The notes beneath the pieces were generated by a model that saw nothing but the letters and a program-made list of their open reading frames with translations, was not told where the DNA came from and did not search any database. A stretch of DNA of 64,000 nt, taken from the NCBI RefSeq assembly GCF_963678635.1, contig NC_087068.1, positions 28,956,318 to 29,020,317 on the forward strand, in the 5' to 3' direction. This document shows, piece by piece, positions 46,011 through 58,700 of the stretch. The DNA comes from Symsagittifera roscoffensis. Lineage: Eukaryota > Xenacoelomorpha > Acoela > Convolutidae. The position numbers and the translations under genes were made by a program. Position 1 is the first letter of the stretch. Every line of letters starts with the position of its first letter.

Positions 46011-47184
46011 GGTAAGCAAAATTAAATATGAGCTTAAAAATTGTTTACTACAAAAAATCCTATTGACATATCCATTAGTTCTTGTCGAGAGTACTCTTAC
46101 ATCTTTTATTAGTTTTTTTTTTCAATTTCTTTTATACACGTTGTATTTGTATATTTACACGTCGGTGTTGTTGTTGATATTGAACTAACTATAATAATTC
46201 CATTTTGGAGCACCATGTATGTTTAACCGAGCGGATTTTTTGAATTTATGTGTTTGTGAAAAAAAGTTTTCCTTCTCCGAAAAACTAGGAATGGCGAGGA
46301 ACTCCCACCATTTTAAATGTCAAACGTACTATAGTCAGGAGTCCCTTCATCACATATTCCAGTCAAAAATCTTCGAGTTTTCTAGACGTGAAGTGATAAT
46401 GATAAAATGGAGATCATTGGTGTTGATTTGCTTAAAACTAAACTCGATATGGGTTTGGTTTCTTCAACAAGAACACGCAAATCGACGCGAGAAAAATAAA
46501 AACTTCGTCGAAAGTTGGTTCGTCATTTGATATGCCGAGTGAGCAAGCGGCGTTCGCAATCTGTATTGCCATGGAGATTCTGTTTTAAAACGCTGCCTGC
46601 CCTGGTTTCCTCAGTGCAAATGCTTAGGTTCTTACTAAACTTGTTCAAACAACGTTCCGTGCTGGGGCCGGCCGCGTTCTGAATCTCAAAAATTAGCGGT
46701 TGAAAAATATATCCATCTTCTACTAAGTCTTTAAACTAATCAGTTTTTTGCTGTTCCGCTTCAGCGGCAGCCATACCAGTGTTACAAACCGACCCAGCAC
46801 TAATCCCAGTGGAGCTAGGGAGTTTACTACCGTTTCATCCAACAAGCGCTTCGTACCATGAGCCCATGGAACGAGCTTCGAACAGTCTGCACTTTTCTGA
46901 TCGGTTCAGTAGAAGTGTCGTGGCTCTGAAACAGAAGGAATATGAGCAGAATACAAACTCTGCTCTGTATGGTTGAGATAGGTTTGAATGCGTAGAGAAT
47001 CTCACTGCCTTTATGATGCAAGAACAGCCATGCCAATCTTCTTCGGTAACGTCTCTTCCGCATACCCAGTTTTGCTGTTTGCATATTTTAGAGCCTAGTC
47101 GAAGTCCTATCGCGACACTGAGTTGTTGTTTCGGTAGTTTTGAAGTTAGATTTTTGCACGGGATGACGTTCAATCATTGGGGGC
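45872..47184. repeat. 1313-bp tandem duplication, unit 1
   Basis: Begins CAGTTCATCTTTAACAGAG and is repeated head-to-tail at 47185 with very few differences. The unit includes the end of the LINE relic (plus strand) and part of a second RT relic (minus strand, 46760-47184). Confidence 0.93.
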
Positions 47185-48630
47185 CAGTTCATCTTTAACA
47201 GAGTATCTAGGAATCTAAACGAACAGAACAAAACAGATTCCTAAAAACAAATTGGTGAAAAAATTATGTAGTAATATTTGTAATAAATGGAACAATTTAA
47301 ACGTAAAGCTGAGAACAGATAATGGTAAGCAAAATTAAATATGAGCTTAAAAATTGCTTACTACAAAAAATCCTATTGACATATCCATTAGATCTTGTCG
47401 AGAGTACTCTTATATCTTTTATTAGTTTTTTTTCAATTTCTTTTATACACGTTGTATTTATATATTTACACGTCGGTGTTGTTGTTGATATTGAACTAAC
47501 TATAATAATTCCATTTTGGAGCACCATGTATGTTTAACCGAACGGATATTTTGAATTTATGTGTTTGTGAAAAAAAAGTTTTCCTTCTCCGAAAAACTAG
47601 GAATGGCGAGGAACTCCCACCATTTTAAATATCAAACGTACTATAGTCAGGAGTCCCTTCATCACATATTCCAGTCAAAAATCTTCGAGTTTTCTAGACG
47701 TGAAGTGATAATGATAAAATGGAGATCATTGGTGTTGATTTGCTTAAAACTAAACTCGATATGGGTTTGGTTTCTTCAACAAGAACACGCAAATCGACGC
47801 GAGAAAAATAAAAACTTCGTCGAAAGTTGGTTCGTCATTTGATATGCCGAGTGAGCAAGCGGCGTTCGCAATCTGTATTGCCATGGAGATTCTGTTTTAA
47901 AACGCTGCCTGCCCTGGTTTCCTCAGTGCAAATGCTTAGGTTCTTACTAAACTTGTTCAAACGACGTTCCGTGCTGGGGCCGGCCGCGTTCTGAATCTCA
48001 AAAATTAGCGGTTGAAAAATATATCCATCTTCTACTAAGTCTTTAAACTAATCAGTTTTTTGCTGTTCCGCTTCAGCGGCAGCCATACCAGTGTTACAAA
48101 CCGACCCAGCACTAATCCCAGTGGAGCTAGGGAATTTACTACCGTTTCATCCAACAAGCGCTTCGTACCATGAGCCCATGGAACGAGCTTCGAACAGTCT
48201 GCTCTTTTCTGATCGGTTCAGTAGAAGTGTCGTGGCTCTGAAACAGAAGGAATATGAGCAGAATACAAACTCTGCTCTGTATGGTTGAGATAGGTTTGAA
48301 TGCGTAGAGAATCTCATTGCCTTTATGATGCAAGAACAGCCATGCCAATCTTCTTCGGTAACGTCTCTTCCGCATACCCAGTTATGCTGTTTGCATATTT
48401 TAGAGCCTAGTCGAAGTCCTATCGCGACACTGAGTTGTTGTTTCGGTAGTTTTGAAGTTAGAATTTTGCACGGGATGACGTTCAACCATTGGGGGCCAAA
48501 TCTATCTGCTAAAGCGTTGAAACTTACTACGTCCGTTGATTCGAGTCCTAAAATCAAGTGTGCAGCTTCGCTGTCACAAAATGGCTCTGTCCAATTTTCT
48601 ATATTTTCTTTTTCTGGAGCCATTTCAGTT
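46760..48630 (-). pseudogene. RT-element C-terminal relic, partly duplicated
   Basis: Minus strand from 48623: a short start, LILGLESTDVVSFNALADRF, then QWLNVIPCKILTSKLPKQQL, AIGLRLGSKIC and CGRDVTEEDWHGCSC. WLN-LP...L-R-G...C-C...HG-SC is the C-terminal pattern of the same RT family as at 10663-13229. Unit 1 of the tandem duplication carries a second, truncated copy (47173-46835). No intact ORF. Confidence 0.75.
47185..48497. repeat. 1313-bp tandem duplication, unit 2
   Basis: Second copy, ending where CATTGGGGGCC is followed by unique sequence (AAATCTATCTG). Near identity of the units means that the duplication is much younger than the relics that it contains. The paired ORFs at 46219 and 47561 are the same chance ORF duplicated. 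Confidence 0.92.
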
Positions 48631-49739
48631 TTTCCAAGTTCAAACCACCGTTTAAGCGCATCATTCTGTGTTCAATCCACGTGCTCTAAACTAAATACTT
48701 TGCTTATGGCATTTCGGCTCCAACTACTGAGGCTAAGAAAGCGGGTAAAGTTAGAAGTCGAGCGGAAGAAACACCAAAATCACCTTAGACTGCCGAAAGA
48801 ATTGCTTTTAAAGAGTGGCTATCATCCGTTTCCTTATTAAAAATGTTGCAGAACCAGGCGGTAAAAACCTTAATGGAAGTCTAGTTTGTCAATGACATCC
48901 AAGGTTTTTTAAGCTCATTATTTCTTTCGTCGAGCATTTTTTTCGACAAAGTTCGCGGATTGGTGATTCTTGTATAGGAAGCTATTCTTTTGTTTTTTTT
49001 TGTTTTTGGGCATATTTTTTGAAATTGGTTTAAAATTGTACTGTAATGTGTACTCGTATTCGGTCCCAAAAAAAATCGTTCGCACTTTCATTAATGTGAT
49101 AATTTTTATCTTGTTCAGTCTCCATTGATACCCTCCAATTAGTATCATTTCAGTCAGAAACGTTCAGCAAGTCTCCAACTACTCTTTTTTTTAGATCAAA
49201 TTTTCAAAACCAATCAATCACCTATTATTTGTTTGACAAACTATCTTCAGTAATAGTTTTGACATCATATAATCACAATATGCTTTTAGGTAACAATCGA
49301 AAGATTATTTGTCTGTTGAAGGCTACTGAAACCAGGGTTCGCAATGTTTTGATCGCTGGTGCAAAATAAAATAAAGAACAGTAGTGGGCATCAGTTTTCG
49401 GTTTTTTGAAGTTAAGGCAAGCTTAGGGACAACGTCGGACAACCATAGGAAAAATAGGAAACATTGTCCCAGAGCCAAGATAAAACACTTGGTGGTGCAA
49501 ATGAGCGATCAGTCAGGGTACTTGATAACATTGAACATCCGGATGGGTACATGAAATGCTGTCAATGAGTCAATGGGTTAGCTTAACTGTTGAGACAAAC
49601 TTATGAAGCTTTTGATGTTTGTGCCAGTTTGTGCCAGTGATGTTTGGCGCCATTTTGGGAATTTTAGAGACAGATCTGTCAAATAGGTCTCTAGTCTGGA
49701 GGAAGGAGTTCCTGGCCTGGGCAGTCAAGTGGTGGACCG
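48631..49739. other. AT-rich DNA, nothing recognised
   Basis: No supported gene; small ORFs on both strands have no domain pattern. Confidence 0.5.
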
Positions 49740-51290
49740 CTGGACCTTTTGAGCTCTGGTGAGGTTGTTCCTTGTCAGAGAGCTTTATTGATTTTCTATC
49801 TTTTTTTAGAATAAGTTTGTAAAAGATTTTTTCTTCATCTATAGAACTCCAACCCTGTTATTATGGGTTAGCTAAATCCAATTTTATCTTTTATCCTTAA
49901 TTTGCGCCGTCAAGATGAGAAAAAGGGAGTGTACAAGAAAAAGTTGCTTGAAACTATCAGGACTTTTATACTGGATTAGATGTGATTGTTGGTCTATTTG
50001 GTATCATATCAATTGGGTAAGTACAACTCTAATCGACTCCAGCAAGAACCAATTTTTTCAGTTCTTTATGTGTTAAAGTGAAATCTTTCATTAATGCTTC
50101 AATTGGTAATGACTTAGTATTATATATTCATGTAAATACAGCCACGTCTGATGTTTGAGTGCTAGACGCAGTACAATGCAATTTAAGGTCAATTTCAAAA
50201 CGTTTGTCAAAAAATAAAAATTAAATCTAAAATTGAACTTGAATTCTTAGACTCCTCTACAGGCGAGTCTTGTGGCAAACAACTGCTAAATAAAAAATGA
50301 AAAATTAGCGGAACTGGAGAAGATTTTGGAGGTTATTGAAAGTGCACGTTATGATTTTTATTTTTTTATAAAATTGCTTTAGCATGCTGATACTCCTATT
50401 TTTTTGGCGTAGAAATATTTGTTTGCAAGGGAATTTTCTAAAAAAAACGATTGAGTTTTAAGAAACTTTTCATGTACAGGTGTTAAAGTAATTGTCAGTT
50501 TTCTCAATCTGGTTAGTTTGATCCCTAACCATCTGACTCTCTATATTTCTATCCACATTTAACTTTAGTCTTCAATATCTAGAAAGTTTCTAGAAGTTTG
50601 ACTCGATAATGTGATATAGGAAATTCTGTCTGTAGCCTCGGTTTCTATGATTTTTTCGACCATCTGATTTTATCCCAAAAACAACGAAAAAAAGAGAAAA
50701 AAAGAAAGAAAGAAAAATTAGAGGCAAACTTAGGGAAACGCACTCTTGGTTGATATTCACATTTTACTCTCTAAATTAGGAAATCAAAAAAAAAATCGGG
50801 TGAAAATATCTGTGTAATAGAGGCCGCGGCAAGTGCATATGCGGAAAAAGTAAGACAAACCTTTTAAGCTCTAGCGAGATTGTTCCTGATCAGCGAGTTT
50901 TATAATTTTTATATTTTTCTTTCAAAAAAACGTGCAATAATTTTTTCTTCATCAACAAAATTCCCCCCTGTTAATATCAGTTAGCTGAATCAAATTCCTT
51001 CTTTTAGACTCACGCTAAGATGGGCAAAATAGGCAGTGTACAAGCAAAGAATGCTTGAAATCATCGGGACTTTTAAACCGGTTATATATGGTTGTTATTC
51101 TAATTGGTATCATAACGTTTGGGTAAATTCATCTCGAAGCGACTTCATGAAGACTCAATGTTTTCAATTCCTTTTTGTGTTAATATGAAATCTTTCAATA
51201 AATTTCTATTGGTAATGATTTTGTGCTAGATATTCATATAATTACACCCATTTCTAATTTTCGAGTGATCAGGAATGTCTTTTCGATTAA
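49740..51290 (+). repeat. Diverged tandem repeat of retroelement 3' segments
   Basis: 49744-50150 is similar to 50868-51290 (shared TTCTTCATC, GGGAC/CAGGACTTTTA, GGTATCAT, TTGGGTAA). 50240-50850 is similar to 52835-53440 (shared TTCTCAATCTGGTT, CCTAACCATCT, GTAGCCTCGG, GAGGCCGCGGCAAG). The repeats are old and decayed. From the link with 52835-53440 they are tails of the RT family described at 51700-53450. Confidence 0.75.
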
Positions 51291-51699
51291 ATGAATATAG
51301 TTAAATAATAAAGTAAAATGAATACCAATTTAAGAAAAAATTTCATATTGGATAGTTTTTCTGACGTCTTTCTGGTTTTTTTTAACAACTCAAAAGAATT
51401 GGTTCTAAGCAAACGACAGCTATGAGCTCTGTAATAAACGAAAATTTAGGAACTAAATTGTTTCACTGCCCAAACCCTTCCTCAATTGTCAAGCCTGCCA
51501 CAGTAAGATCTCGAGCAGAGAATAAAGCCAATCAGCAAAAGCTCGACGGGGGAAAAATATAAAGGGAGGAATGAAGCTGGCAGCTTCAGATAGATGAAAA
51601 TATGGTACCTTTTTTGACTCCCTAACTAAAAACAATTGGTAACTAAACACCCAAAAATAGCTCTAATAAATGGCGTAAATACAGAAACCGTAGATATTT

Positions 51700-53450
51700 T
51701 TTTCGTAACTAAATTCGAGATGTACAAAGTGGTTAGGTATTTTCTAAATTGTTCGGGAGTCGGTCCAGACAAGATAGTTCCCAAGTTTTTGAAAACTTAA
51801 TTAGTAAACTGAACGGCAAGGCGGGCTCATTTTCTTGAAATCACTCACAAGCCTCATAAGCTTTATAGGTGAAGGTAAAGTACCCAAACAGCTATGAGAC
51901 TTCTTTATTGGAGCAAAACCTATCCCCCTCACTAAAATAGATAGAGAATTGCGACCAATTTTTATCATCAGCCCGCTTAGATGTTTTGCGTCTACATGTG
52001 CAGAGAGCAAGGCTCTTGCAGAGCGACAACATTTTCTTGGGAGTTTTTAGGTAGGATGTGATATTAATTGAGGAGCTGAAACTGCTGCTCTCTCCTTTAG
52101 AAACTTGATAGAATTCGATGACAACGATCAGTTTTTTTTTAAATTAGGTTTTGGTAATGCATTTTTTTCGCTTAATAGAGGAACTATGCTGAACCACGTT
52201 TTTTCAAAGCGCCCGGAGATGTACAAATATACTCATTCAGCCTGTAGCAAACCAATTTAGCTTTTTAAACGGAATTTCTATCATTATGTCGGAGGACAGA
52301 ATACAACAAATTGATCCCGAGGCTCCACCGCTTTTTGCTTGAATAAAAAATAAGTTTTAGTGTTTAAATGTTGAAAAACTAGCCGAAGCTTACAAGATAG
52401 TGCTTCAAAACCTTCAAGACAAATAGAAAAAACTATGGCTTAAACCTAAACACCGAAAAATGTTTTCTAGGAGAGACCAAAAGTACTCAGAAAATTACAA
52501 TTATAGGTCAATTTCAAAAGATTCGATCAAAAATGAAAGTCAGATCTAAGGATGAACAAATAGAGAAAAACTATGGCTTAACTCTAAACACCGAAAAATG
52601 TTTTCTAGGAGAGACCAAAAGTACTCAGAAAATTACAATTATAGGTCAATTTCAAAAGATTCGATCAAAAATGAAAGTCAGATCTAAGGATGAACAAATA
52701 GAAAAAAACTATGGCTTAACTCTAAACACCGAAAAATATTTTCTAGGGGAGACCAAAAGTACGCAGAAAAATACAATTATAGGTCAATTTCAAAAGATTC
52801 GTTCAAAAATGAAAGTCAGATCTAAGGATGATCTTAGACTCCTCTCCAGGCGAATCTTGTCATAAACAACTGCTAAATGAAAATTCAAAAAATAGCAGCT
52901 CCAAAAAATTTCGGATGTTATTAATAAGCTGATGCACATTAAGGTTTTTACCTTTTACAAAAAATTTTAGCATGCCGAAACTACTATATTTTTGGCGTGA
53001 AACTGCTAATATTTTGCAAAGTGATTTTTTGGAAAAAAAACGATAAAATTTTAAGAAACTATTTATGTACAGGTGTTAGTGCAGCTGTTGGTTTTCTCAA
53101 TCTGGTTGGCTTCATCCCTAACCATCTAACTCTCTATACATCTTTCCACATTATACATTACTCTTCCATATCTAGATAATTCCAGAAATTTTGACTGCAA
53201 AAAGTGATGTAGGGATTTCTGACTGTAGCCTCGGCTACTATGATTTTCTGACCTTCTGATTATATCACAAAAAGGAAAAAAGAGGAAAAGAAGAAAAGTT
53301 TGCGAGAAACTTAAGGAAACTCACTTTTGGTTGAAATCCGCATTTTCCTCTCTCGGTTTTGAAACCAAAAAAATTGAGTGAACTTTTCTGTGAAATAGAG
53401 GCCGCGGCAAGGGTATATGCAAAAAAAAACAAGGCAAACCCAAAGAAATT
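51700..53450 (+). pseudogene. Decayed RT relic of the split-element family
   Basis: Plus strand, many stops. Recognisable blocks are GVGPDKIVPKFLK (about 51755), FKLGFGNAFFSLNRGTML (about 52140-52190, motif A region), VFSKRPEMYKYTHSACSKP (52200-52250), QQIDPEAPPLFA (about 52310, motif B) and GLTLNTEKCFLGET (52420-52620). A tail resembling LLSRRILS...DVINKL...FTFYKKF follows. Similar order and motifs to the element at 10663-13229. Confidence 0.72.
52420..52830 (+). repeat. Triplicated 137-bp RT segment
   Basis: Units start near 52420, 52557 and 52695 with CAAATAGA..AAACTATGGC. Each encodes the RT peptide GLTLNTEKCFLGETKSTQK. Differences are few, so the triplication is more recent than the decay of the parent element. 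The open frame at 52533-52865 is a product of this repeat. Confidence 0.9.
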
Positions 53451-53639
53451 AAGCGGTTGAAACACGTGGAAACATCTTAAAGATAATAAGTAACTGGATA
53501 AGCCTTTTGATAAAAGTCCGAGCTATGCGGCGTACGAGATAAAGTTGCTAATTCTTTGAGGTCATACCTCAATAATCGTAAGCAGTAATTTAATTATAAC
53601 AATTCAATATCAGACATTAAAACAATCTGCCATGGTGCA

Positions 53640-54400
53640 CCGTTGTTATTTTTGCTGCAATTAAATAATTTTCAAAGTGTCTGTAGGCATAATAAAGTTG
53701 TCTTGTTTGCTGATAACTGCGCATTGTCTTCATTAAATAAAACAAGAAATCAATTGCAGGTGAACTCTGATACAAGCAAGGTTGATATTTGCTTTTTGCA
53801 GAATAAGCTAAGCATGAAAAATGATAAAACAGCCATCTTAGAAGTTTACAAGGAAAAATTCTCTATTATTAGAAACCATAAATATTTTGGTCTAATAATT
53901 GATGAGAACAAAATTTCAAGCGACATATCAAAAAATCTTTCAAAAGGGCACTCAAATCATGCTCGATGATCTAACAACTCACATTTTATTTAACCAAATC
54001 TACACTGCTCAAGATAAACAAAACGTATATTAAACCAAAATAAGGTACTGATTTATGGCACAGCTAATAAAACAGACTCAAGAAAAATTAAAGGCCAGCA
54101 AAGACTCGTGCGGAGGAGTTGTTTTAAGATTAAAAAGCTGAAAGTCTGAAACGATTTCGTAACCAATATAAACACTGTTTGGTTAGAGAGTTACATGTAT
54201 ATGAGCTTTTTAAGCTCATGGTTAAAATTATAGGACGATCTTCCGGAATTAAAAAACTTAACGAATACACAAGTAAACAGGATATAACAGATACTACAAA
54301 AACAGGCAATTCACAAAAAAATTTCGCAGCCGAAATAAGCTTAATACCAGAGCCGAAACATCATAAAAATGGTTCGCATTTTGTATAACATTATCTTGTA
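53640..54400 (+). pseudogene. LINE RT relic
   Basis: Contains VVLFADNCALSS (RT motif C region, YADD-like with D then N), LSMKNDKTAILEV, and KYFGLIIDENKI (KYLGVxxD). A C-terminal piece follows: RELHVYELFKLMVKI ... with TTKTGNSQKNFAAEISL. No intact ORF. Confidence 0.7.
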
Positions 54401-54779
54401 GATAAATAAAAGTAATCTTCTTGAAGGGTTAACAAATACCAATGAGTCTTTGGGCTGGTTTTTTTATAAAGTAATAGACATATATAATTGTGACAAGGAA
54501 CTTTTCTTAAGTATGTTAATGTTAATTTCCATCCTTTTGTTATAGTATTTTTTGCTCATCTTAGTTTGATTGTTAGACAACACCAAAACAGATTTTTTTT
54601 CTTTAGTTATTTGTGATATTTGAAGAAATTTTGCGGTCCTTTTGTCTATATGGTCTAAGTTTAAGTAAGTATATGTATAGATTTTGCTCATCGAGATGCC
54701 GGCCGACAAGCTGATGCCTTTTTGGTATTCTCCAAAGCCGAACTTAATTGTAAATTAACATTCTCAGAGAATGTAAGGT

Positions 54780-55720
54780 TATAAGTTTTTGCTTGAAAAT
54801 AAAATTAATATGGTTATATATACAACTTTTAAACAGTCGAAAGGTCGTTTTTGTGTGGTAAGCAAAATTTCATCAAGTGTCCTACTTCCTGGTCTCCAGT
54901 AAAACAAAACGTTGGATTTTTGCAATTGGATTGCATATTGAGTATTGGGTAATAAAAACACCGAGCTGGCATGATAATTTAACGAAGCTATAATTATACA
55001 ATTAAGAAATGGTGCTTTTCTTAAACAAGAGTTTAAATGTATTTCAAAATCATCCAAAATTTTGCGACCTTGATTGTGCTGAAAACGCATGCTGGATTAG
55101 TTAATTGGCATTGATCAAAACTCAAGCAAACTAAAAACCTATTGAAAGAAAAGGGTTATTGTTCAACCAGCATATAAAAAAACAACGAAACTGTTAATTG
55201 TTTTGCCGCAGCACTTCGGCTAAATTATGCGTTTGGAAACAGATGGTACGCGTCATTTCACAAAAAAAAGAGCCAGTTAGTGCCGCTATGTAAGGACCAC
55301 CAATTGAATAGCAAGATTGCGGGAAACCAAGTTTGGAATATGAGGATGTCAGAGTAAAAGAGTAAATTTAGACAGGCGGGATAGCAAATTATAGATCTTC
55401 TTCAGTTCTACAGTTTGTTCTAAGACTCATTTTTGGAACAAATAGAACTGAAGATTTGTTTCGGTACCAACAAAAAGAACTTAAATGGTCGGAAGGTCTT
55501 TTTTGCATGGCAAGCAAGCAAAACTTCATCAAGTGTCCTTACTTCGTTCAAAACTTTATCCAGTATAAAAACATTGGATTTTTACAATTGGGTAACATAT
55601 ATAGTTTTGGGTAATAAAAAAACGAACTGTGCTGACATGATATCACCAATAAGAAGATTTTAATTAGTCGGAAAGTCTTTTGCATGGTAAACAAAGTTTC
55701 ATCAAGTCTTGAACCTTCAC
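54780..55720. repeat. Diverged direct repeat
   Basis: 54835-54970 is similar to 55482-55640 and, briefly, to 55665-55710. Shared are GTCGAAAGGTCGTTTTTGTG or GTCGGAAGGTC, GCAAAATTTCATCAAGTGTCC, TTGGATTTTTGCAATTGG and GGGTAATAAAAA. Function unknown. Confidence 0.7.
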
Positions 55721-58700
55721 AAATTAGCGGTTGAAAAGTTTATCACATAGCAACATATCAAAAATTGATCTTCCTTTTCAGTCATAACTTTAGAGTGATA
55801 AAAACCAAGTCTGCGCAAAACCTAGTCTGTTACCCTTAAAAACATCAAGAAATGTTTACCTACAGTTTTAGGGACGATTTTTAAACCATTTAGTTGCTTC
55901 TGATCTGTTTTGTTGAGTTGTTCTGGCTCTGAAACAGAAATAATGAGCGTGGTACCTAACATCTGCTTAATAAGTCTACATTTTCACAAAAGTTGAAACT
56001 AGACGATGTCCTGATTTAATTTTCTTCAGGGGTTATGCCATTTTGAACTTAAAGTTAAAGCAGTGAATGATGTTTTACCATTAAAAGCCTTTTGCAGTGA
56101 ACATTTTTTTCAATTGTTTTTTATTATCAAAATCATTTCGAACATTGCTATCAAAAATAGGCTCTGAGTGTTGTTTTTGGGTCAAAATAAGGCTTTGCAA
56201 GTTTGAAATCACGTTTTTGCGATTTCAGCTTATTCTCTAGGTTTTGTGCTCTAGTTTAAAATTTGCAACTCATTTTATTTTGCTTTTTTGCTGAAAATAA
56301 AATTGCGGGTGAAGCTGGTATACGAGACGAAAAATCTTCCAGGCTGATCTTTGGTTGTTGAGCGAACAGCTTGCAAAACATAAGTTGTTGTCAAACCTTT
56401 ACACCGATCATATTGCATACGAGAATCTTGATGTCCTAATGTATCTTTTCCGATAAGATCTTGGCAAAAAATTTTGAAAAAAATTTTTTGGATCTCAGCA
56501 AATTTTAATCAAGCACCGTTTTTTAACATGATTCTTTTGATGAGATCTAAATGTTTTTCAAGGTTTTTCTGATGTTATCACATCTACACAGTTAAATAGA
56601 TATCTGATGTATTTTTCCGCCAAATAAAGGTGACTAAGAAAATGCGAAAAACGAAACATTTTTTGGTAATGAGAAAAAAAAATTTTGTTGAAGCCAAAAC
56701 TAGTATTGGTTAGACGGCGGAGCTTCTGTAAAAAAGTTAAAAAGAGCATAAAGTTTTTGAGAGTGGTCGACTCAAAAATGAATCAACTTTGTTTTTCCTA
56801 GGGGTAGTCAAAAATTGATTAAATAACTTTCCAGAATTTGCAAGCTAGTTTTTAGTCTGAAAGAATTAAAAACTTCCTAATTGGCAAATATTTTTATCAG
56901 TTTTTGTGTGTATTTACGTGTTTCTCAAGAGGTTGCTGAGGATGAGATTATTTTGTGTAAATAACAGAGTTGTGTAGTTGATCCAATCGAAACAATTTCT
57001 TTGAAAAAGTCTCGTCCAAAACTTAGATAAATCAAAAACTCAGCTAAATTTTGAGGCATTAAAACCATATGCTTTTTTCTTGATTAACTCCGTTTTCCGC
57101 ACTCTAGGCATTGATAATTTTTAACTTCGAGGTTTTGACAACTCCAATAGTTTGTCTTCAGTCGTTCCAAATTCAAAAAACTAACAATTTTCATTAAAGT
57201 TTTTGACTTTTTTACAGTTCACTAAAAACTAAGGTGTTCTTCTTTTCCTGTATTTAGCGAAAAACAGTTTGAAATAATGCAATACGTTTTTAACGTTGGT
57301 TTTTGTCAAAACAACTTTCGATTTTGCCCAGATTTTTCAATAGTAATCAGTATTCTAATTTTTTTGTAAAAATTTCTATGACACAACAGATTTGTGAAAA
57401 GGGTAGCAAAAGTTCTGAAAAAGGGTTTAAAAAAATCTGAAACGATTTGGAGTTTTTGCTCCAAGGTGAGTCATAATGTTTATACTCTTTAAACAACTCT
57501 TTTTATAAAATGACGACTGATTTTTTAATGGTAACTGAACGTTTCTTTTTTGTGGTGTCCATTGCTCAAAAAATTAAGCTAACTTTTTGTGGGACCATGT
57601 GTAGGCTTTCTATTGGCGTTTCTTGTATAATACGAGCAATTATGCTGGTCGAGCTAACTGCACATTAAAAACACATTTATTCCGCTATTTGTATCTGTCT
57701 TTCACTTGTGCCAAAAAAAAATCCAACAAAAATTGAGTTTTAAGGTTCGCTTTTTCGACTGGTCGCTTTGCTTCGACTGTGCTCGACTTAAGTTTCGACT
57801 GTGCTTGACCTATATTTCGATTGTGCTCGACATAATACGGTTTCTCGACTGCAGATTTCTCTCGCAAAACTGCACGTGCTCGACTTTTAAAGTCAAAACA
57901 CAAGTCGAGCACCTCGACCCGGGTAACAAATTTCAGTAAATACTGATTGAGACAATTAATGAATGAATAAGTTGACCTAAGTTTGCTCCTTCGTACCTGT
58001 TAAGCACGCTTCTAACCTATCTGAATTGAAGCTGATGAAAACTCAGAAAACTCTCAGGCAGACAAACTGACCAAATGAGGAACCCACAAAATTAAAATTG
58101 TTGTTTGTAATTTGTGTTTGATAAAGAAAAATGCTTTTAAATGATCAGAAGGTCACCTGCTTAATTTGTGATTGCATCAACAGACTTTCTAAGTTTTTCT
58201 CATGTTTAATCTCTTCAGTTTTTGTATTTATACCGATATAAAATTCCAAAAGATGTACTGTTCTCATTACAGTGGCATTTTGTGGAGAATTGTGGTAAAA
58301 TCCAAATGTAATTACAGAAATAGTTTTGTAAGTAACACTTTTTGGCATGCCAGAAAAAACAATGCAAGGTATTTTTTAGCTTCATTTAAAGTTTTTTAAT
58401 TGATCCCACTGATGAAAATAGTTGGGAAAAACTTAGCCATTTTTTTTACAACCGGTAATAGATAGATAAGTGTTCAAAGTGTTCCGAAATAGGTGGCAGC
58501 TTGTTTTTTAACTCTCTTGACTTCCTATTTTTATATTCTTAGAGGTGTAAATAAAATTGTCATTTAAAATGCAATTTCATTTTTTATTAGCCCAGATTCT
58601 TTTGATAAGTTTTTTTTATTTGTTTTGCGTATTGTTTGTCAATTGCCGAGACTTGAACAACTAAATAGAAAATGAAAAAGATAATTTTGGCCTGATCATT

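Noticed and set aside
46219-46530. 103-codon ORF, repeated at 47561-47842
   Set aside because: Present twice only because of the 1313-bp tandem duplication. No domain, and it lies among dead retroelement pieces.
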